This document shows positions 21,304 through 35,268 of a stretch of DNA of 64,000 nucleotides, piece after piece (position 1 is the first letter of the stretch; every line of letters starts with the position of its first letter). The position numbers and the translations under genes were made by a program. The stretch is taken from the NCBI GenBank assembly GCA_033782935.1, contig JAWQEG010000286.1:3919501-3983500 (forward strand). The letters are read 5' to 3'. The notes under the pieces are model-generated. The model did no database searches. It was not told the origin of the DNA and saw only the letters and a list, made by a program, of their open reading frames with translations. Source of the DNA: Petrolisthes cinctipes (lineage: Eukaryota > Arthropoda > Malacostraca > Decapoda > Porcellanidae).

Positions 21304-24270
21304 GTGTTAGAGTATTTTTAAAATACAGGCCAAAAACATACTGAAAATCGATCTTTTAGGTGCCCAAAAGTCGATATGTGCATGCATCTTCTGTACCCGT
21401 TTATATCTCAAATTCTGGCCCTAAACACCCGAAAATTCGATATTTTGGGGTCCCAGAAGCAATCTGTACATGCCTACTCAGTGCTAGAATATTTTCAAAA
21501 TATAGGCTAAAAACATGCTAAAAATCGATCTTTTAGGTGCCAAAAAGTCGATATCTCAAATTCAGTCCCAAAACACCCGAAAATTCGATATGTAGGGGTC
21601 CCAGAAGCGATCTGTACATGCCTACTCCGTGTTAGAGTGTTTTCAAAATACATGCTCAAAACATACTGAAAATCGATCTTTTAGGTGCACAAAAGTCGAT
21701 ATGTGCATGCATCTTCAGTACATGTTTATATCTCAAATTCAGGCTCAAAACACCCGAAAATTCAATATTTTGGAGTCGTAGAAGCAATCTGTACATGCCT
21801 ACTCAGTGTTAGAGTATTTTCAAAATACAGGCCAAAAACATACTGAAAATCGATCTTTTAGGTGCCCAAAAGTCGATATGTGCATGCATCTTCTGTACCC
21901 GTTTATATCTCAAATTCAGGCTCAAAACACCCGAAAATTCAATATTTTGGGGTCCCAGAAGCAATCTGTACATGCCTACTCAGTGCTAGAATATTTTCAA
22001 AATATAGGCTAAAAACATGCTAAAAATCGATCTTTTAGGTGCCAAAAAGTCGATATCTCAAATTCAGTCCCAAAACACCCGAAAATTCGATATGTAGGGG
22101 TCCCAGAAGCGATCTGTACATGCCTACTCCGTGTTAGAGTGTTTTCAAAATACATGCTCAAAACATACTGAAAATCGATCTTTTAGGTGCACAAAAGTCG
22201 ATATGTGCATGCATCTTCAGTACCCGTTTATATCTCAAATTCAGGCTCAAAACACCCGAAAATTCAATATTTTGGGGTCCCAGAAGCAATCTGTACATGC
22301 CTACTCAGTGTTAGAGTATTTTCAAAATACAGGCCCAAAACATACTGAAAATCGATATTTTAGATGCCCAAAGTCAATATGTGCATGTATCTTCTGTACC
22401 CGTTTATATCTCAAATTCAGGCTCAAAACACCCGAAAATTCAATATTTTGGGGTCCCAGAAGCAATCTGTACATGCCTACACAGTGCTAGAATATTTTCA
22501 AAATATAGGCTAAAAACATGCTAAAAATCGATCTTTTAGGTGCCAAAAAGTCGATATCTCAAATTCAGTCCCAAAACACCCGAAAATTCGATATGTAGGG
22601 GTCCCAGAAGCGATCTGTACATGCCTACTCCGTGTTAGAGTGTTTTCAAAATACATGCTCAAAACATACTGAAAATCGATCTTTTAGGTGCACAAAAGTC
22701 GATATGTGCATGCATCTTCAGTACATGTTTATATCTCAAATTCAGGCTCAAAACACCCGAAAATTCAATATTTTGGAGTCCCAGAAGCAATCTGTACATG
22801 CCTACTCAGTGTTAGAGTATTTTCAAAATACAGGCCAAAAACATACTGAAAATCGATCTTTTAGGTGCCCAAAAGTCGATATGTGCATGCATCTTCTGTA
22901 CCCGTTTATATCTCAAATTCAGGCTCAAAACACCCGAAAATTCAATATTTTGGGGTCCCAGAAGCAATCTGTACATGCCTACTCAGTGTTAGAGTATTTT
23001 CATAATATAGGCTAAAAACATGCTAAAAATCGATCTTTTAGGTGCCAAAAAATCGATATCTCAAATTCAGTCCCAAAACACCCGAAAATTCGATATTTAG
23101 AGGTCCCAGAAGGTATTATGTACATACTCCGTGTTAGAGTATTTTCAAAATACAGGCCAAAAACATACTGAAAATCGATCTATTAGGTGCCCAAAAGTCG
23201 ATATGTGCATGCATCTTCTGCACCCGTTTATATCTCAAATTCTGGCCCTAAACACCCGAAAATTAGATATTTTGGGGTCCCAGAAGCGATCTGTACATGC
23301 CTACTCAGTGTTAGAGTATTTTCAAAATACAGGCCCAAAACATGCTGAAAATCGATATTTTAGATGCCCAAAGTCAATATGTACATGTATCTTCTGTACC
23401 CGTTTATATCTCAAATTCAGGCTCAAAACACCCGAAAATTCAATATTTTGGGGTCCCAGAAGCAATCTGTACATGCCTACACAGTGCTAGAATATTTTCA
23501 AAATATAGGCTAAAAACATGCTAAAAATCGACATTTTAGGTGCCAAAAAATCGATATCTCAAATTCAGTCCCAAAACACCCGAAAATTCGATATTTAGAG
23601 GTCCCAGAAGGTATCTGTACATGCTTACTCCGTGTTAGAGTATTTTCAAAATACAGGCCAAAAACATACTGAAAATCGATATTTTTGGTGCCCAAAGTCA
23701 ATATGTGCATGTATCTTCTGTACCCGTTTATATCTCAAATTCAGGCTCAAAACACCCGAAAATTCAATATTTTGGGGTCCCAGAAGCAATCTGTACATGC
23801 CTACTCAGTGCTAGAATATTTTCAAAATATAGGCTAAAAACATGCTAAAAATCGATCTTTTAGGTGCCAAAAAGTCGATTTCTCAAATTCAGTCCCAAAA
23901 CACCCGAAAATTCGATATTTAGGGGTCCCAGAAGCGATCTGTACATGCCTACTCCGTGTTAGAGTATTTTCAAAATACATGCTCAAAACATACTGAAAAT
24001 CGATATTTTAGGTGCACAAAAGTCGATATGTGCATGCATCTTCATTACCCGTTTATATCTCAAATTCAGGCTCAAAACACCCGAAAATTCAATATTTTGG
24101 GGTCCCAGAAGCAATCTGTACAGTGCTAGAATATTTTCAAAATATAGGCTAAAAACATGCTAAAAATCGATCTTTTAGGTGCCAAAAATTCGATATCTCA
24201 AATTCAGTCCCAAAACACCCGAAAATTCGATATTTAGGGGTCCCAGAAGCGGTCTGTACATGCCTACTCC
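21304..24270 (+). repeat. Irregular block with P-P and P-S units
   Basis: P monomers start at 21304, 21629, 21806, 22131, 22632, 22809, 23131, 23632 and 23956. P2-P1 pairs occur at 21629/21806 and 22632/22809. The S-type monomer at 22986-23130 begins like P or Q (GTGTTAGAG, CATAATATAGG). It is 145 bp because GGTATTATGTACATACTCCG replaces the usual GGTATCTGTACATGCCTACTCCG. The 23632 monomer has a P1 front and Q2 back (CATACTGAAAATCGATATTTTTGG). Confidence 0.75.
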
Positions 24271-27200
24271 GTGTTAGAGTATTTTCAAAATACATGCTCA
24301 AAACATACTGAAAATCGATCTTTTAGGTGCACAAAAGTCGATATGTGCATGCATCTTCAGTACCCGTTTATATCTCAAATTCAGGCTCAAAACACCCGAA
24401 AATTCAATATTTTGGGGTCCCAGAAGCAATCTGTACATGCCTACTCAGTGTTAGAGTATTTTCAAAATACAGGCCCAAAACATGCTGAAAATCGATATTT
24501 TAGATGCCCAAAGTCAATATGTGCATGTATCTTCTGTACCCGTTTATATCTCAAATTCAGGCTCAAAACACCCGAAAATTCAATATTTTGGGGTCCCAGA
24601 AGCAATCTGTACATGCCTACACAGTGCTAGAATATTTTCAAAATATAGGCTAAAAACATGCTAAAAATCGACATTTTAGGTGCCAAAAAATCGATATCTC
24701 AAATTCAGTCCCAAAACACCCGAAAATTCGATATTTAGAGGTCCCAGAAGGTATCTGTACATGCCTACTCCGTGTTAGAGTATTTTCAAAATACAGGCCA
24801 AAAAAATACTGAAAATCGATCTTTTAGGTGCCCAAAAGTCGATATGTGCATACATCTTCTGTACCCGTTTATATCTCAAATTCTGGCCCTAAACACCCGA
24901 AAATTCGATATTTTGGGGTCCCAGAAGCGATCTGTACATGCCTACTCCGTGTTAGAGTATTTTCAAAATTCAGGCCCAAAACATGCTGAAAATCGATATT
25001 TTTGGTGCCCAAAGTCAATATGTGCATGTATCTTCTGTACCCGTTTATATCTCAAATTCAGGCTCAAAACACCCGAAAATTCAATATTTTGGGGTCCCAG
25101 AAGCAATCTGTACAGTGCTAGAATATTTTCAAAATATAGGCTAAAAACATGCTAAAAATCGATCTTTTAGGTGCCAAAAAGTCGATATCTCAAATTCAGT
25201 CCCAAAACACCCGAAAATTCGATATTTAGGGGTCCCAGAAGCGATCTGTACATGCCTACTCAGTGTTAGAGTATTTTCAAAATACAGTCTCAAAACATGC
25301 TGAAAATCGATATTTTAGATGCCCAAAGTCAATATGTGCATGTATCTTCTGTACCCGTTTTTATCTCAAATTCAGGCTCAAAACACCCGAAAATTCAATA
25401 TTTTGGGGTCCCAGAAGCAATCTGTACATGCCTACTCAGTGCTAGAATATTTTCAAAATATAGGCTAAAAACATGCTAAAAATCGATCTTTTAGGTGCCA
25501 AAAAGTCGATATCTCAAATTCAGTCCCAAAACACCAGAAAAATTCGATATGTAGGGGTCCCAGAAGCGATCTGTACATGCCTACTCCGTGTTAGAGTGTT
25601 TTCAAAATACATGCTCAAAACATACTGAAAATCGATCTTTTAGGTGCACAAAAGTCGATATGTGCATGCATCTTCAGTACCCGTTTATATCTCAAATTCA
25701 GGCTCAAAACACCCGAAAATTCAATATTTTGGGGTCCCAGAAGCAATCTGTACATGCCTACTCAGTGTTAGAGTATTTTCAAAATACAGGCCCAAAACAT
25801 GCTGAAAATCGATATTTTAGATGCCCAGAGTCAATATGTGCATGTATCTTCTGTACCCGTTTATATCTCAAATTCAGGCTCAAAACACCCGAAAATTCAA
25901 TATTTTGGGGTCCCAGAAGCAATCTGTACATGCCTAGTGCTAGAATATTTTCAAAATATAGGCTAAAAACATGCTAAAAATCGACATTTTAGGTGCCAAA
26001 AAATCGATATCTCAAATTCAGTCCCAAAACACCCGAAAATTCGATATTTAGAGGTCCCAGAAGGTATCTGTACATGCCTACTTCGTGTTAGAGTATTTTC
26101 AAAATACAGGCCAAAAACATACTGAAAATCGATCTTTTAGGTGCCCAAAAGTCGATATGTGCATGCATCTTCTGTAACCGTTTATATCTCAAATTCTGGC
26201 CCTAAACACCCGAAAATTCGATATTTTGGGGTCCCAGAAGCGATCTGTACATGCCTACTCCGTGTTAGAGTATTTTCAAAATTCAGGCCCAAAACATGCT
26301 GAAAATCGATATTTTTGGTGCCCAAAGTCAATATGTGCATGTATCTTCTGTACCCGTTTATATCTCAAATTCAGGCTCAAAACACCCGAAAATTCAATAT
26401 TTTGGGGTCCCAGAAGCAATCTGTACAGTGCTAGAATATTTTCAAAATATAGGCTAAAAACATGCCAGAAATCGATCTTTTTGGTGCCAAAAAGTCGATA
26501 TCTCAAATTCAGTCCCAAAACACCCGAAAATTCGATATTTAGGGGTCCCAGAAGCGATCTGTACATGCCTACTCCGTGTTAGAGTATTTTCAAACTACAG
26601 GCCAAAAACATACTGAAAATCGATCTTTTAGGTGCACAAAAGTCGATATGTGCATGCATCTTCAGTACCCGTTTATATCTCAAATTCAGGCTCAAAACAC
26701 CCGAAAATTCAATATTTTGGGGTCCCAGAAGCAATCTGTACATGCCTACTCAGTGTTAGAGTATTTTCAAAATACAGGCCCAAAACATGCTGAAAATCGA
26801 TATTTTAGATGCCCAAAGTCAATATGTGCATGTATCTTCTGTACCCGTTTATATCTCAAATTCAGGCTCAAAACACCCGAAAATTCAATATTTTGGGGTC
26901 CCAGAAGCAATCTGTACATGCCTACACAGTGCTAGAATATTTTCAAAATATAGGCTAAAAACATGCTAAAAATCGACATTTTAGGTGCCAAAAAATCGAT
27001 ATCTCAAATTCAGTCCCAAAACACCCGAAAATTCGATATTTAGAGGTCCCAGAAGGTATCTGTACATGCCTACTCCGTGTTAGAGTATTTTCAAAATACA
27101 GGCCAAAAACATACTGAAAATCGATCTTTTATGTGCCCAAAAGTCGATATGTGCATGCATCTTCTGTACCCGTTTATATCTCAAATTCAGGCTCAAAACA

Positions 27201-28019
27201 CCCGAAAATTCAATATTTTGGGGTCCCAGAAGCAATCTGTACATGCCTACTCCGTGTTAGAGTATTTTCAAAATACAGGCCCAAAACATGCTGAAAATCG
27301 ATATTTTAGATGCCCAAAGTCAATATGTGCATGTATCTTCTGTACCCGTTTATATCTCAAATTCAGGCTCAAAACACCCGAAAATTCAATATTTTGGGGC
27401 CCCAGAAGCGATCTGTACATGCCTACACAGTGCTAGAATATTTTCAAAATATAGGCTAAAAACATGCTAAAAATCGATCTTTTAGTTGCCAAAAAATCGA
27501 TATCTCAAATTCAGTCCCAAAACACCCGAAAATTCGATATTTAGAGGTCCCAGAAGGTATCTGTACATGCCTACTCCGTGTTAGAGTATTTTCAAAATAC
27601 AGGCCAAAAACATACTGAAAATCGATCTTTTAGGTGCCCAAAAGTCGATATGTGCATGCATCTTCTGTACCCGTTTATATCTCAAATTCTGGCCCTAAAC
27701 ACCCGAAAATTCGATATTTTGGGGTCCCAGAAGCGATCTGTACATGCCTACTCAGTGTTAGAGTATTTTCAAAATACAGGCCCAAAACATGCTGAAAATC
27801 GATATTTTAGATGCACAAAGTCAATATGTGCATGTATCTTCTGTACCCGTTTATATCTCAAATTCAGGCTCAAAACACCCGAAAATTCAATATTTTGGGG
27901 TCCCAGAAGCAATCTGTACATGCCTACACAGTGCTAGAATATTTTCAAAATATAGGCTAAAAACATGCTAAAAATCGACATTTTAGGTGCCAAAAAATCG
28001 ATATCTCAAATTCAGTCAC
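24271..28019 (+). repeat. Trimer block
   Basis: P starts are 24271, 24772, 25588, 26085, 26576, 27077 and 27578, with a Q1 placed directly after S at 25263. The S monomer at 25439 is 149 bp (ACACCAGAAAAATTC). The Q-S junction near 25930 reads CATGCCTAGTGCTAG, a shorter deletion than the common 10-bp one. The P monomer at 24772 has the first A7 tract (24800-24806) that leads towards the A8 variant of the right-hand HOR. Confidence 0.8.
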
Positions 28020-30680
28020 AAAACACCCGAAAATTCGATATTTAGAGGTCCCAGAAGGTATCTGTACATGCTTACTCCGTGTTAGAGTATTTTTAAAATA
28101 CAGGCCAAAAACATACTGAAAATCGATCTTTTAGGTGCCCAAAAGTCGATATGTGCATGCATCTTCTGTACCCGTTTATATCTCAAATTCTGGCCCTAAA
28201 CACCCGAAAATTCGATATTTTGGGGTCCCAGAAGCGATCTGTACATGCCTACTCCGTGTTAGAGTATTTTCAAAATTCAGGCCCAAAACATGCTGAAAAT
28301 CGATATTTTTGGTGCCCAAAGTCAATATGTGCATGTATCTTCTGTACCCGTTTATATCTCAAATTCAGGCTAAAAACACCCGAAAATTCAATATTTTGGG
28401 GTCCCAGAAGCAATCTGTACATGCCTACTCAGTGCTAGAATATTTTCAAAATATAGGCTAAAAACATGCTAAAAATCGATCTTTTAGGTGCCAAAAAGTC
28501 GATTTCTCAAATTCAGTCCCAAAACACCCGAAAATTCGATATTTAGGGGTCCCAGAAGCGATCTGTACATGCCTACTCCGTGTTAGAGTATTTTCAAAAT
28601 ACATGCTCAAAACATACTGAAAATCGATCTTTTAGGTGCACAAAAGTCGATATGTGCATGCATCTTCAGTACCCGTTTATATCTCAAATTCAGGCTCAAA
28701 ACACCCGAAAATTTAATATTTTGGGGTCCCAGAAGCAATCTGTACAGTGATAGAATATTTTCAAAATATAGGCTAAAAACATGCTAAAAATCGATCTTTT
28801 AGGTGCCAAAAAGTCGATATCTCAAATTCAGTCCCAAAACACCCGAAAATTCGATATTTAGGGGTCCCAGAAGCGATCTGTACATGCCTACTCAGTGTTA
28901 GAGTATTTTCAAAATACATGCTCAAAACATACTGAAAATCGATCTTTTAGGTGCACAAAAGTCGATATTTGCATGCATCTTCAGTACCCGTTTATATCTC
29001 AAATTCAGGCTCAAAACACCCGAAAATTCAATATTTTGGGGTCCCAGAAGCAATCTGTACATGCCTACACAGTGCTAGAATATTTTCAAAATATAGGCTA
29101 AAAACATGCTAAAAATCGATCTTTTAGGTGCCAAAAAATCGATATCTCAAATTCAGTCCCAAAACACACTAAAATTCGATATTTAGAGGTCCCAGAAGGT
29201 ATCTGTACATGCCTACTCCGTGTTAGAGTATTTTCAAAGTACAGGCCAAAAAAATACTGAAAATCGATCTTTTAGGTGCCCAAAAGTCGATATGTGCATA
29301 CATCTTCTGTACCCGTTTATATCTCAAATTCTGGCCCTAAACACCCGCAACTTCGATATTTTGCGGTCCCAGAAGCGATCTGTACATGCCTACTCCGTGT
29401 TAGAGTATTTTCAAAATTCAGGCCCAAAACATGCTGAAAATCGATAATTTTGGTGCCCAAAGTCAATATGTGCATGAATCTTCTGTACCCGTTTATATCT
29501 CAAATTCAGGCTCAAAACACCCGAAAATTCAATATTTTGGGGTCCCAGAAGCAATCTGTACAGTGCTAGAATATTTTCAAAATATAGGCTAAAAACATGC
29601 TAAAAATCGATCTTTTAGGTGCCAAAAAGTCGATATCTCAAATTCAGTCCCAAAACACCCGAAAGTTCGATATTTAGGGGTCCCAGAAGCGATCTGTACA
29701 TGCCTACTCCGTGTTAGAGTATTTTCAAAATACATGCTCAAAACATACTGAAAATCGATCTTTTAGGTGCACAAAAGTCGATATGTGCATGCATCTTCAG
29801 AACCCGTTTATATCTCAAATTCTGGCTCAAAACACCCGAAAATTCAATATTTTGGGGTCCCAGAAGCAATCTGTACATGCCTACTCAGTGTTAGAGTATT
29901 TTCAAAATACAGGCCCAAAACATGCTGAAAATCGATATTTTAGATGCCCAAAGTCAATATGTGCATGTATCTTCTGTACCCGTTTATATCTCAAATTCAG
30001 GCTCAAAACACCCGAAAATTCAATATTTTGGGGTCCCAGAAGCAATCTGTACATGCCTACACAGTGCTAGAATATTTTCAAAATATAGGCAAAAAACATG
30101 CTAAAAATCGACATTTTAGGTGCCAAAAAATCGATATCTCAAATTCAGCCCCAAAACACCCGAAAATTCGATATTTAGAGGTCCCAGAAGGTATCTGTAC
30201 ATGCCTACTCCGTGTTAGAGTATTTTTAAAATACAGGCCAAAAACATACTGAAAATCGATCTTTTAGGTGCCCAAAAGTCGATATGTGCATGCATCTTCT
30301 GTACCCGTTTATATCTCAAATTCTGGCCCTAAACACCCGAAAATTCGATATTTTGGGGTCCCAGAAGCGATCTGTACATGCCTACTCCGTGTTAGAGTAT
30401 TTTCAAAATTCAGGCCCAAAACATGCTGAAAATCGATATTTTTGGTTCCCAAAGTCAATATGTGCATGTATCTTCTGTACCCGTTTATATCTCAAATTCA
30501 GGCTCAAAACACCCGAAAATTCAATATTTTGGGGTCCCAGAAGCAATCTGTACAGTGCTAGAATATTTTCAAAATATAGGCTAAAAACATGCTAAAAATC
30601 GATCTTTTAGGTGCCAAAAAGTCGATATCTCAAATTCAGTCCCAAAACACCCGAAAATTCGATATTTAGGGGTCCCAGAA

Positions 30681-30700
30681 GCGATCTGTAGAGTATTTTC
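30681..30700 (+). other. 18-bp deletion junction, copy 1
   Basis: GCGATCTGTA is joined directly to GAGTATTTTC. The usual CATGCCTACTCCGTGTTA between them is absent, so the S2 end and P2 start are fused and the pair is 307 instead of 325 bp. The junction is a lineage marker that recurs at 34115-34134 and 44786-44805. Confidence 0.9.
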
Positions 30701-31186
30701 AAAATACATGCTCAAAACATACTGAAAATCGATCTTTTAGGTGCACAAAAGTCGATATTTGCATGCATCTTCAGTACCCGTTTATATCTCAAATTCAGGC
30801 TCAAAACACCCGAAAATTCAATATTTTGGGGTCCCAGAAGCAATCTGTACATGCCTACACAGTGCTAGAATATTTTCAAAATATAGGCTAAAAACATGCT
30901 AAAAATCGACATTTTAAGTGCCAAAAAATCGATATCTCAAATTTAGTCCCAAAATACCCGAAAATTCGATATTTAGAGGTCCCAGATGTTATCAGTACAT
31001 GCCTACTCCGTGTTAGAGTTTTTTCAAAATACAGGCCAAAAACATACTGAAAATCGATCTTTTAGGTGCCCAAAAGTCGATATGTGCATGCATCTTCTGT
31101 ACCCGTTTATATCTCAAATTCTGGCCCTAAACACCCGAAAATTCGATATTTTGGGGTCCCAGAAGCGATCTGTACATGCCTACTCA

Positions 31187-31366
31187 GTGTTAGAGTATTT
31201 TCAAAATACAGGCCCAAAACATGCTGAAAATCGATATTTTAGATGCCCAAAGTCAATATGTGCATGTGCACATCTTCTGTACCCGTTTATATCTCAAATT
31301 CAGGCTCAAAACACCGGAAAATTCAATATTTTGGGGTCCCAGAAGCAATCTGTACATGCCTACACA
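31187..31366 (+). repeat. Q1 monomer with 4-bp insertion (180 bp)
   Basis: The usual GTGCATGTATCTTCTG reads GTGCATGTGCACATCTTCTG here. The added bases look like a local duplication of GTGCA with slippage. The related monomer at 34621 does not have it, so the insertion arose after the 3,937-bp duplication or was lost from copy 2. Confidence 0.8.
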
Positions 31367-31956
31367 GTGCTAGAATATTTTCAAAATATATGCTAAAAAC
31401 ATGCTAAAAATCGACATTTTAGGTGCCAAAAAATCGATATCTCAAATTCAGTCCCAAAACACCCGAAAATTCGATATTTAGAGGTCCCAGAAGGTATCTG
31501 TACATGCTTACTCCGTGTTAGAGTATTTTCAAAATACAGGCCAAAAACATACTGAAAATCGATCTTTTAGGTGCCCAAAAGTCGATATGTGCATGCATCT
31601 TCTGTACCCGTTTATATCTCAAATTCTGGCCCTAAACACCCGAAAATTCGATATTTTGGGGTCCCAGAAGCGATCTGTACATGCCTACTCCGTGTTAGAG
31701 TATTTTCAAAATTCAGGCCCAAAACATGCTGAAAATCGATATTATTGGTGCCCAAAGTCAATATGTGCATGTATCTTCTGTACCCGTTTATATCACAAAT
31801 TCAGGCTCAAAACACCCGAAAATTCAATATTTTGGGGTCCCAGAAGCAATCTGTACATGCCTACACAGTGCTACAATATTTTCAAAATATAGGCTAAAAA
31901 CATGCTAAAAATCGACATTTTAGGTGCCAAAAAATCGATATCTCAAATTCAGTCCC

Positions 31957-34944
31957 AAAACACCCGAAAATTCGATATTTAGAGGTCCCAGAAGGTATCT
32001 GTACATGCTTACTCCGTGTTAGAGTATTTTTAAAATACAGGCCAAAAACATACTGAAAATCGATCTTTTAGGTGCCCAAAAGTCGATATGTGCATGCATC
32101 TTCTGTACCCGTTTATATCTCAAATTCTGGCCCTAAACACCCGAAAATTCGATATTTTGGGGTCCCAGAAGCGATCTGTACATGCCTACTCCGTGTTAGA
32201 GTATTTTCAAAATTCAGGCCCAAAACATGCTGAAAATCGATATTTTTGGTGCCCAAAGTCAATATGTGCATGTATCTTCTGTACCCGTTTATATCTCAAA
32301 TTCAGGCTCAAAACACCCGAAAATTCATTATTTTGGGGTCCCAGAAGCAATCTGTACATGCCTACTCAGTGCTAGAATATTTTCAAAATATAGGCTAAAA
32401 ACATGCTAAAAATCGATCTTTTAGGTGCCAAAAAGTCGATTTCTCAAATTCAGTCCCAAAACACCCGAAAATTCGATATTTAGGGGTCCCAGAAGCGATT
32501 TGTACATGCCTACTCCGTGTTAGAGTATTTTCAAAATACATGCTCAAAACATACTGAAAATCGATCTTTTAGGTGCACAAAAGTCGATATGTGCATGCAT
32601 CTTCAGTACCCGTTTATATCTCAAATTCAGGCTCAAAACACCCGAAAATTTAATATTTTGGGGTCCCAGAAGCAATCTGTACAGTGATAGAATATTTTCA
32701 AAATATAGGCTAAAAACATGCTAAAAATCGATCTTTTAGGTGCCAAAAAGTCGATATCTCAAATTCAGTCCCAAAACACCCGAAAATTCGATATTTAGGG
32801 GTCCCAGAAGCGATCTGTACATGCCTACTCCGTGTTAGAGTATTTTCAAAATACATGCTCAAAACATACTGAAAATCGATCTTTTAGGTGCACAAAAGTC
32901 GATATTTGAATGCATCTTCAGTACCCGTTTATATCTCAAATTCAGGCTCAAAACACCCGAAAATTCAATATTTTGGGGTCCCAGAAGCAATCTGTACATG
33001 CCTACACAGTGCTAGAATATTTTCAAAATATAGGCTAAAAACATGCTAAAAATCGATCTTTTAGGTGCCAAAAAATCGATATCTCAAATTCAGTCCCAAA
33101 ACACCCTAAAATTCGATATTTAGAGGTCCCAGAAGGTATCTGTACATGCCTACTCCGTGTTAGAGTATTTTCAAAATACAGGCCAAAAAAATACTTTTAG
33201 GTGCCCAAAAGTCGATATGTGCATACATCTTCTGTACCCGTTTATATCTCAAATTCTGGCCCTAAACACCCGCAACTTCGATATTTTGCGGTCCCAGAAG
33301 CGATCTGTACATGCCTACTCCGTGTTAGAGTATTTTCAAAATTCAGGCCCAAAACATGCTGAAAATCGATAATTTTGGTGCCCAAAGTCAATATGTGCAT
33401 GTATCTTCTGTACCCGTTTATATCTCAAATTCAGGCTCAAAACACCCGAAAATTCAATATTTTGGGGTCCCAGAAGCAATCTGTACAGTGCTAGAATATT
33501 TTCAAAATATAGGCTAAAAACATGCTAAAAATCGATCTTTTAGGTGCCAAAAAGTCGATATCTCAAATTCAGTCCCAAAACACCCGAAAGTTCGATATTT
33601 AGGGGTCCCAGAAGCGATCTGTACATGCCTACTCCGTGTTAGAGTATTTTCAAAATACATGCTCAAAACATACTGAAAATCGATCTTTTAGGTGCACAAA
33701 AGTCGATATGTGCATGCATCTTCAGAACCCGTTTATATCTCAAATTCAGGCTCAAAACACCCGAAAATTCAATATTTTGGGGTCACAGAAGCAATCTGTA
33801 CATGCCTACTCAGTGTTAGAGTATTTTCAAAATACAGGCCCAAAACATGCTGAAAATCGATATTTTAGATGCCCAAAGTCAATATGTGCATGTATCTTCT
33901 GTACCCGTTTATATCTCAAATTCAGGCTAAAAACACCCGAAAATTCAATATTTTGGGGTCCCAGAAGCAATCTGTACATGCCTACACAGTGCTAGAATAT
34001 TTTCAAAATATAGGCAAAAAACATGCTAAAAATCGACATTTTAGGTGCCAAAAAATCGATATCTCAAATTCAGTCCCAAAACACCCGAAAATTCGATATT
34101 TAGAGGTCCCAGAAGCGATCTGTAGAGTATTTTCAAAATACATGCTCAAAACATACTGAAAATCGATCTTTTAGGTGCACAAAAGTCGATATTTGCATGC
34201 ATCTTCAGTACCCGTTTATATCTCAAATTCAGGCTCAAAACACCCGAAAATTCAATATTTTGGGGTCCCAGAAGCAATCTGTACATGCCTACACAGTGCT
34301 AGAATATTTTCAAAATATAGGCTAAAAACATGCTAAAAATCGACATTTTAACTGCCAAAAAATCGATATCTCAAATTTAGTCCCAAAATACCCGAAAATT
34401 CGATATTTAGAGGTCCCAGATGGTATCAGTACATGCCTACTCCGTGTTAGAGTTTTTTCAAAATACAGGCCAAAAACATACTGAAAATCGATCTTTTAGG
34501 TGCCCAAAAGTCGATATGTGCATGCATCTTCTGTACCCGTTTATATCTCAAATTCTGGCCCTAAACACCCGAAAATTCGATATTTTGGGGTCCCAGAAGC
34601 GATCTGTACATGCCTACTCAGTGTTAGAGTATTTTCAAAATACAGGCCCAAAACATGCTGAAAATCGATATTTTAGATGCCCAAAGTCAATATGTGCATG
34701 TATCTTCTGTACCCGTTTATATCTCAAATTCAGGCTCAAAACACCCGAAAATTCAATATTTTGGGGTCCCAGAAGCAATCTGTACATGCCTACACAGTGC
34801 TAGAATATTTTCAAAATATAGGCTAAAAACATGCTAAAAATCGACATTTTAGGTGCCAAAAAATCGATATCTCAAATTCAGTCCCAAAACACCCGAAAAT
34901 TCGATATTTAGAGGTCCCAGAAGGTATCTGTACATGCTTACTCC
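31957..34944 (+). repeat. 3,937-bp tandem duplication, copy 2 (with deletions)
   Basis: This copy follows copy 1 with the same rare variants. A 12-bp deletion at about 33194 (AAAATACTTTTAGG, missing GAAAATCGATCT) changes the offset to 3,925 bp. A further 491-bp loss between about 34030 and 34115 changes it to 3,434 bp. The loss joins an S monomer carrying GGCAAAAAACATGC to one ending in the 18-bp deletion junction. Confidence 0.8.
34115..34134 (+). other. 18-bp deletion junction, copy 2
   Basis: This is the same fusion of GCGATCTGTA with GAGTATTTTC as at 30681. Here it is preceded by TAGAGGTCCCAGAA (S1) rather than TAGGGGTCCCAGAA (S2). The crossover that removed 491 bp therefore lies just upstream, in GGTCCCAGAAG. 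Confidence 0.9.
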
Positions 34945-35268
34945 GTGTTAGAGTATTTTCAAAATACAGGCCCAAAACATGCTGAAAATCGATATTTTAG
35001 ATGCCCAAAGTCAATATGTGCATGTATCTTCTGTACCCGTTTATATCTCAAATTCAGGCTCAAAACACCCGAAAATTCAATATTTTGGGGTCCCAGAAGC
35101 AATCTGTACATGCCTACACAGTGCTAGAATATTTTCAAAATATAGGCTAAAAACATGCTAAAAATCGACATTTTAGGTGCCAAAAAATCGATATCTCAAA
35201 TTCAGTCCCAAAACACCCGAAAATTCGATATTTAGAGGTCCCAGAAGGTATCTGTACATGCCTACTCC

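Larger units (their letters stand above)
28020..31956 (+). repeat. 3,937-bp tandem duplication, copy 1
   Basis: Rare variants shared with the next copy at an offset of 3,937 bp are GCTTACTCCGTG followed by GTATTTTTAAAATAC, GTCGATTTCTCAAATT, GAAAATTTAATATTTTGG, TCTGTACAGTGATAG, CCGCAACTTCG, CGATAATTTTGG, GAAAGTTCGATATTTAG and TTCAGAACCCG. Copy 1 keeps a trimer near 30105-30595 that copy 2 lacks. It also has a private 4-bp insertion near 31267. Edges are approximate. Confidence 0.8.

Noticed and set aside
23510..23710. Reverse-strand open frames of 60-96 codons
   Set aside because: They are antisense readings of the same monomers, present wherever the S-to-P boundary has no stop. They do not show inverted monomers or genes.
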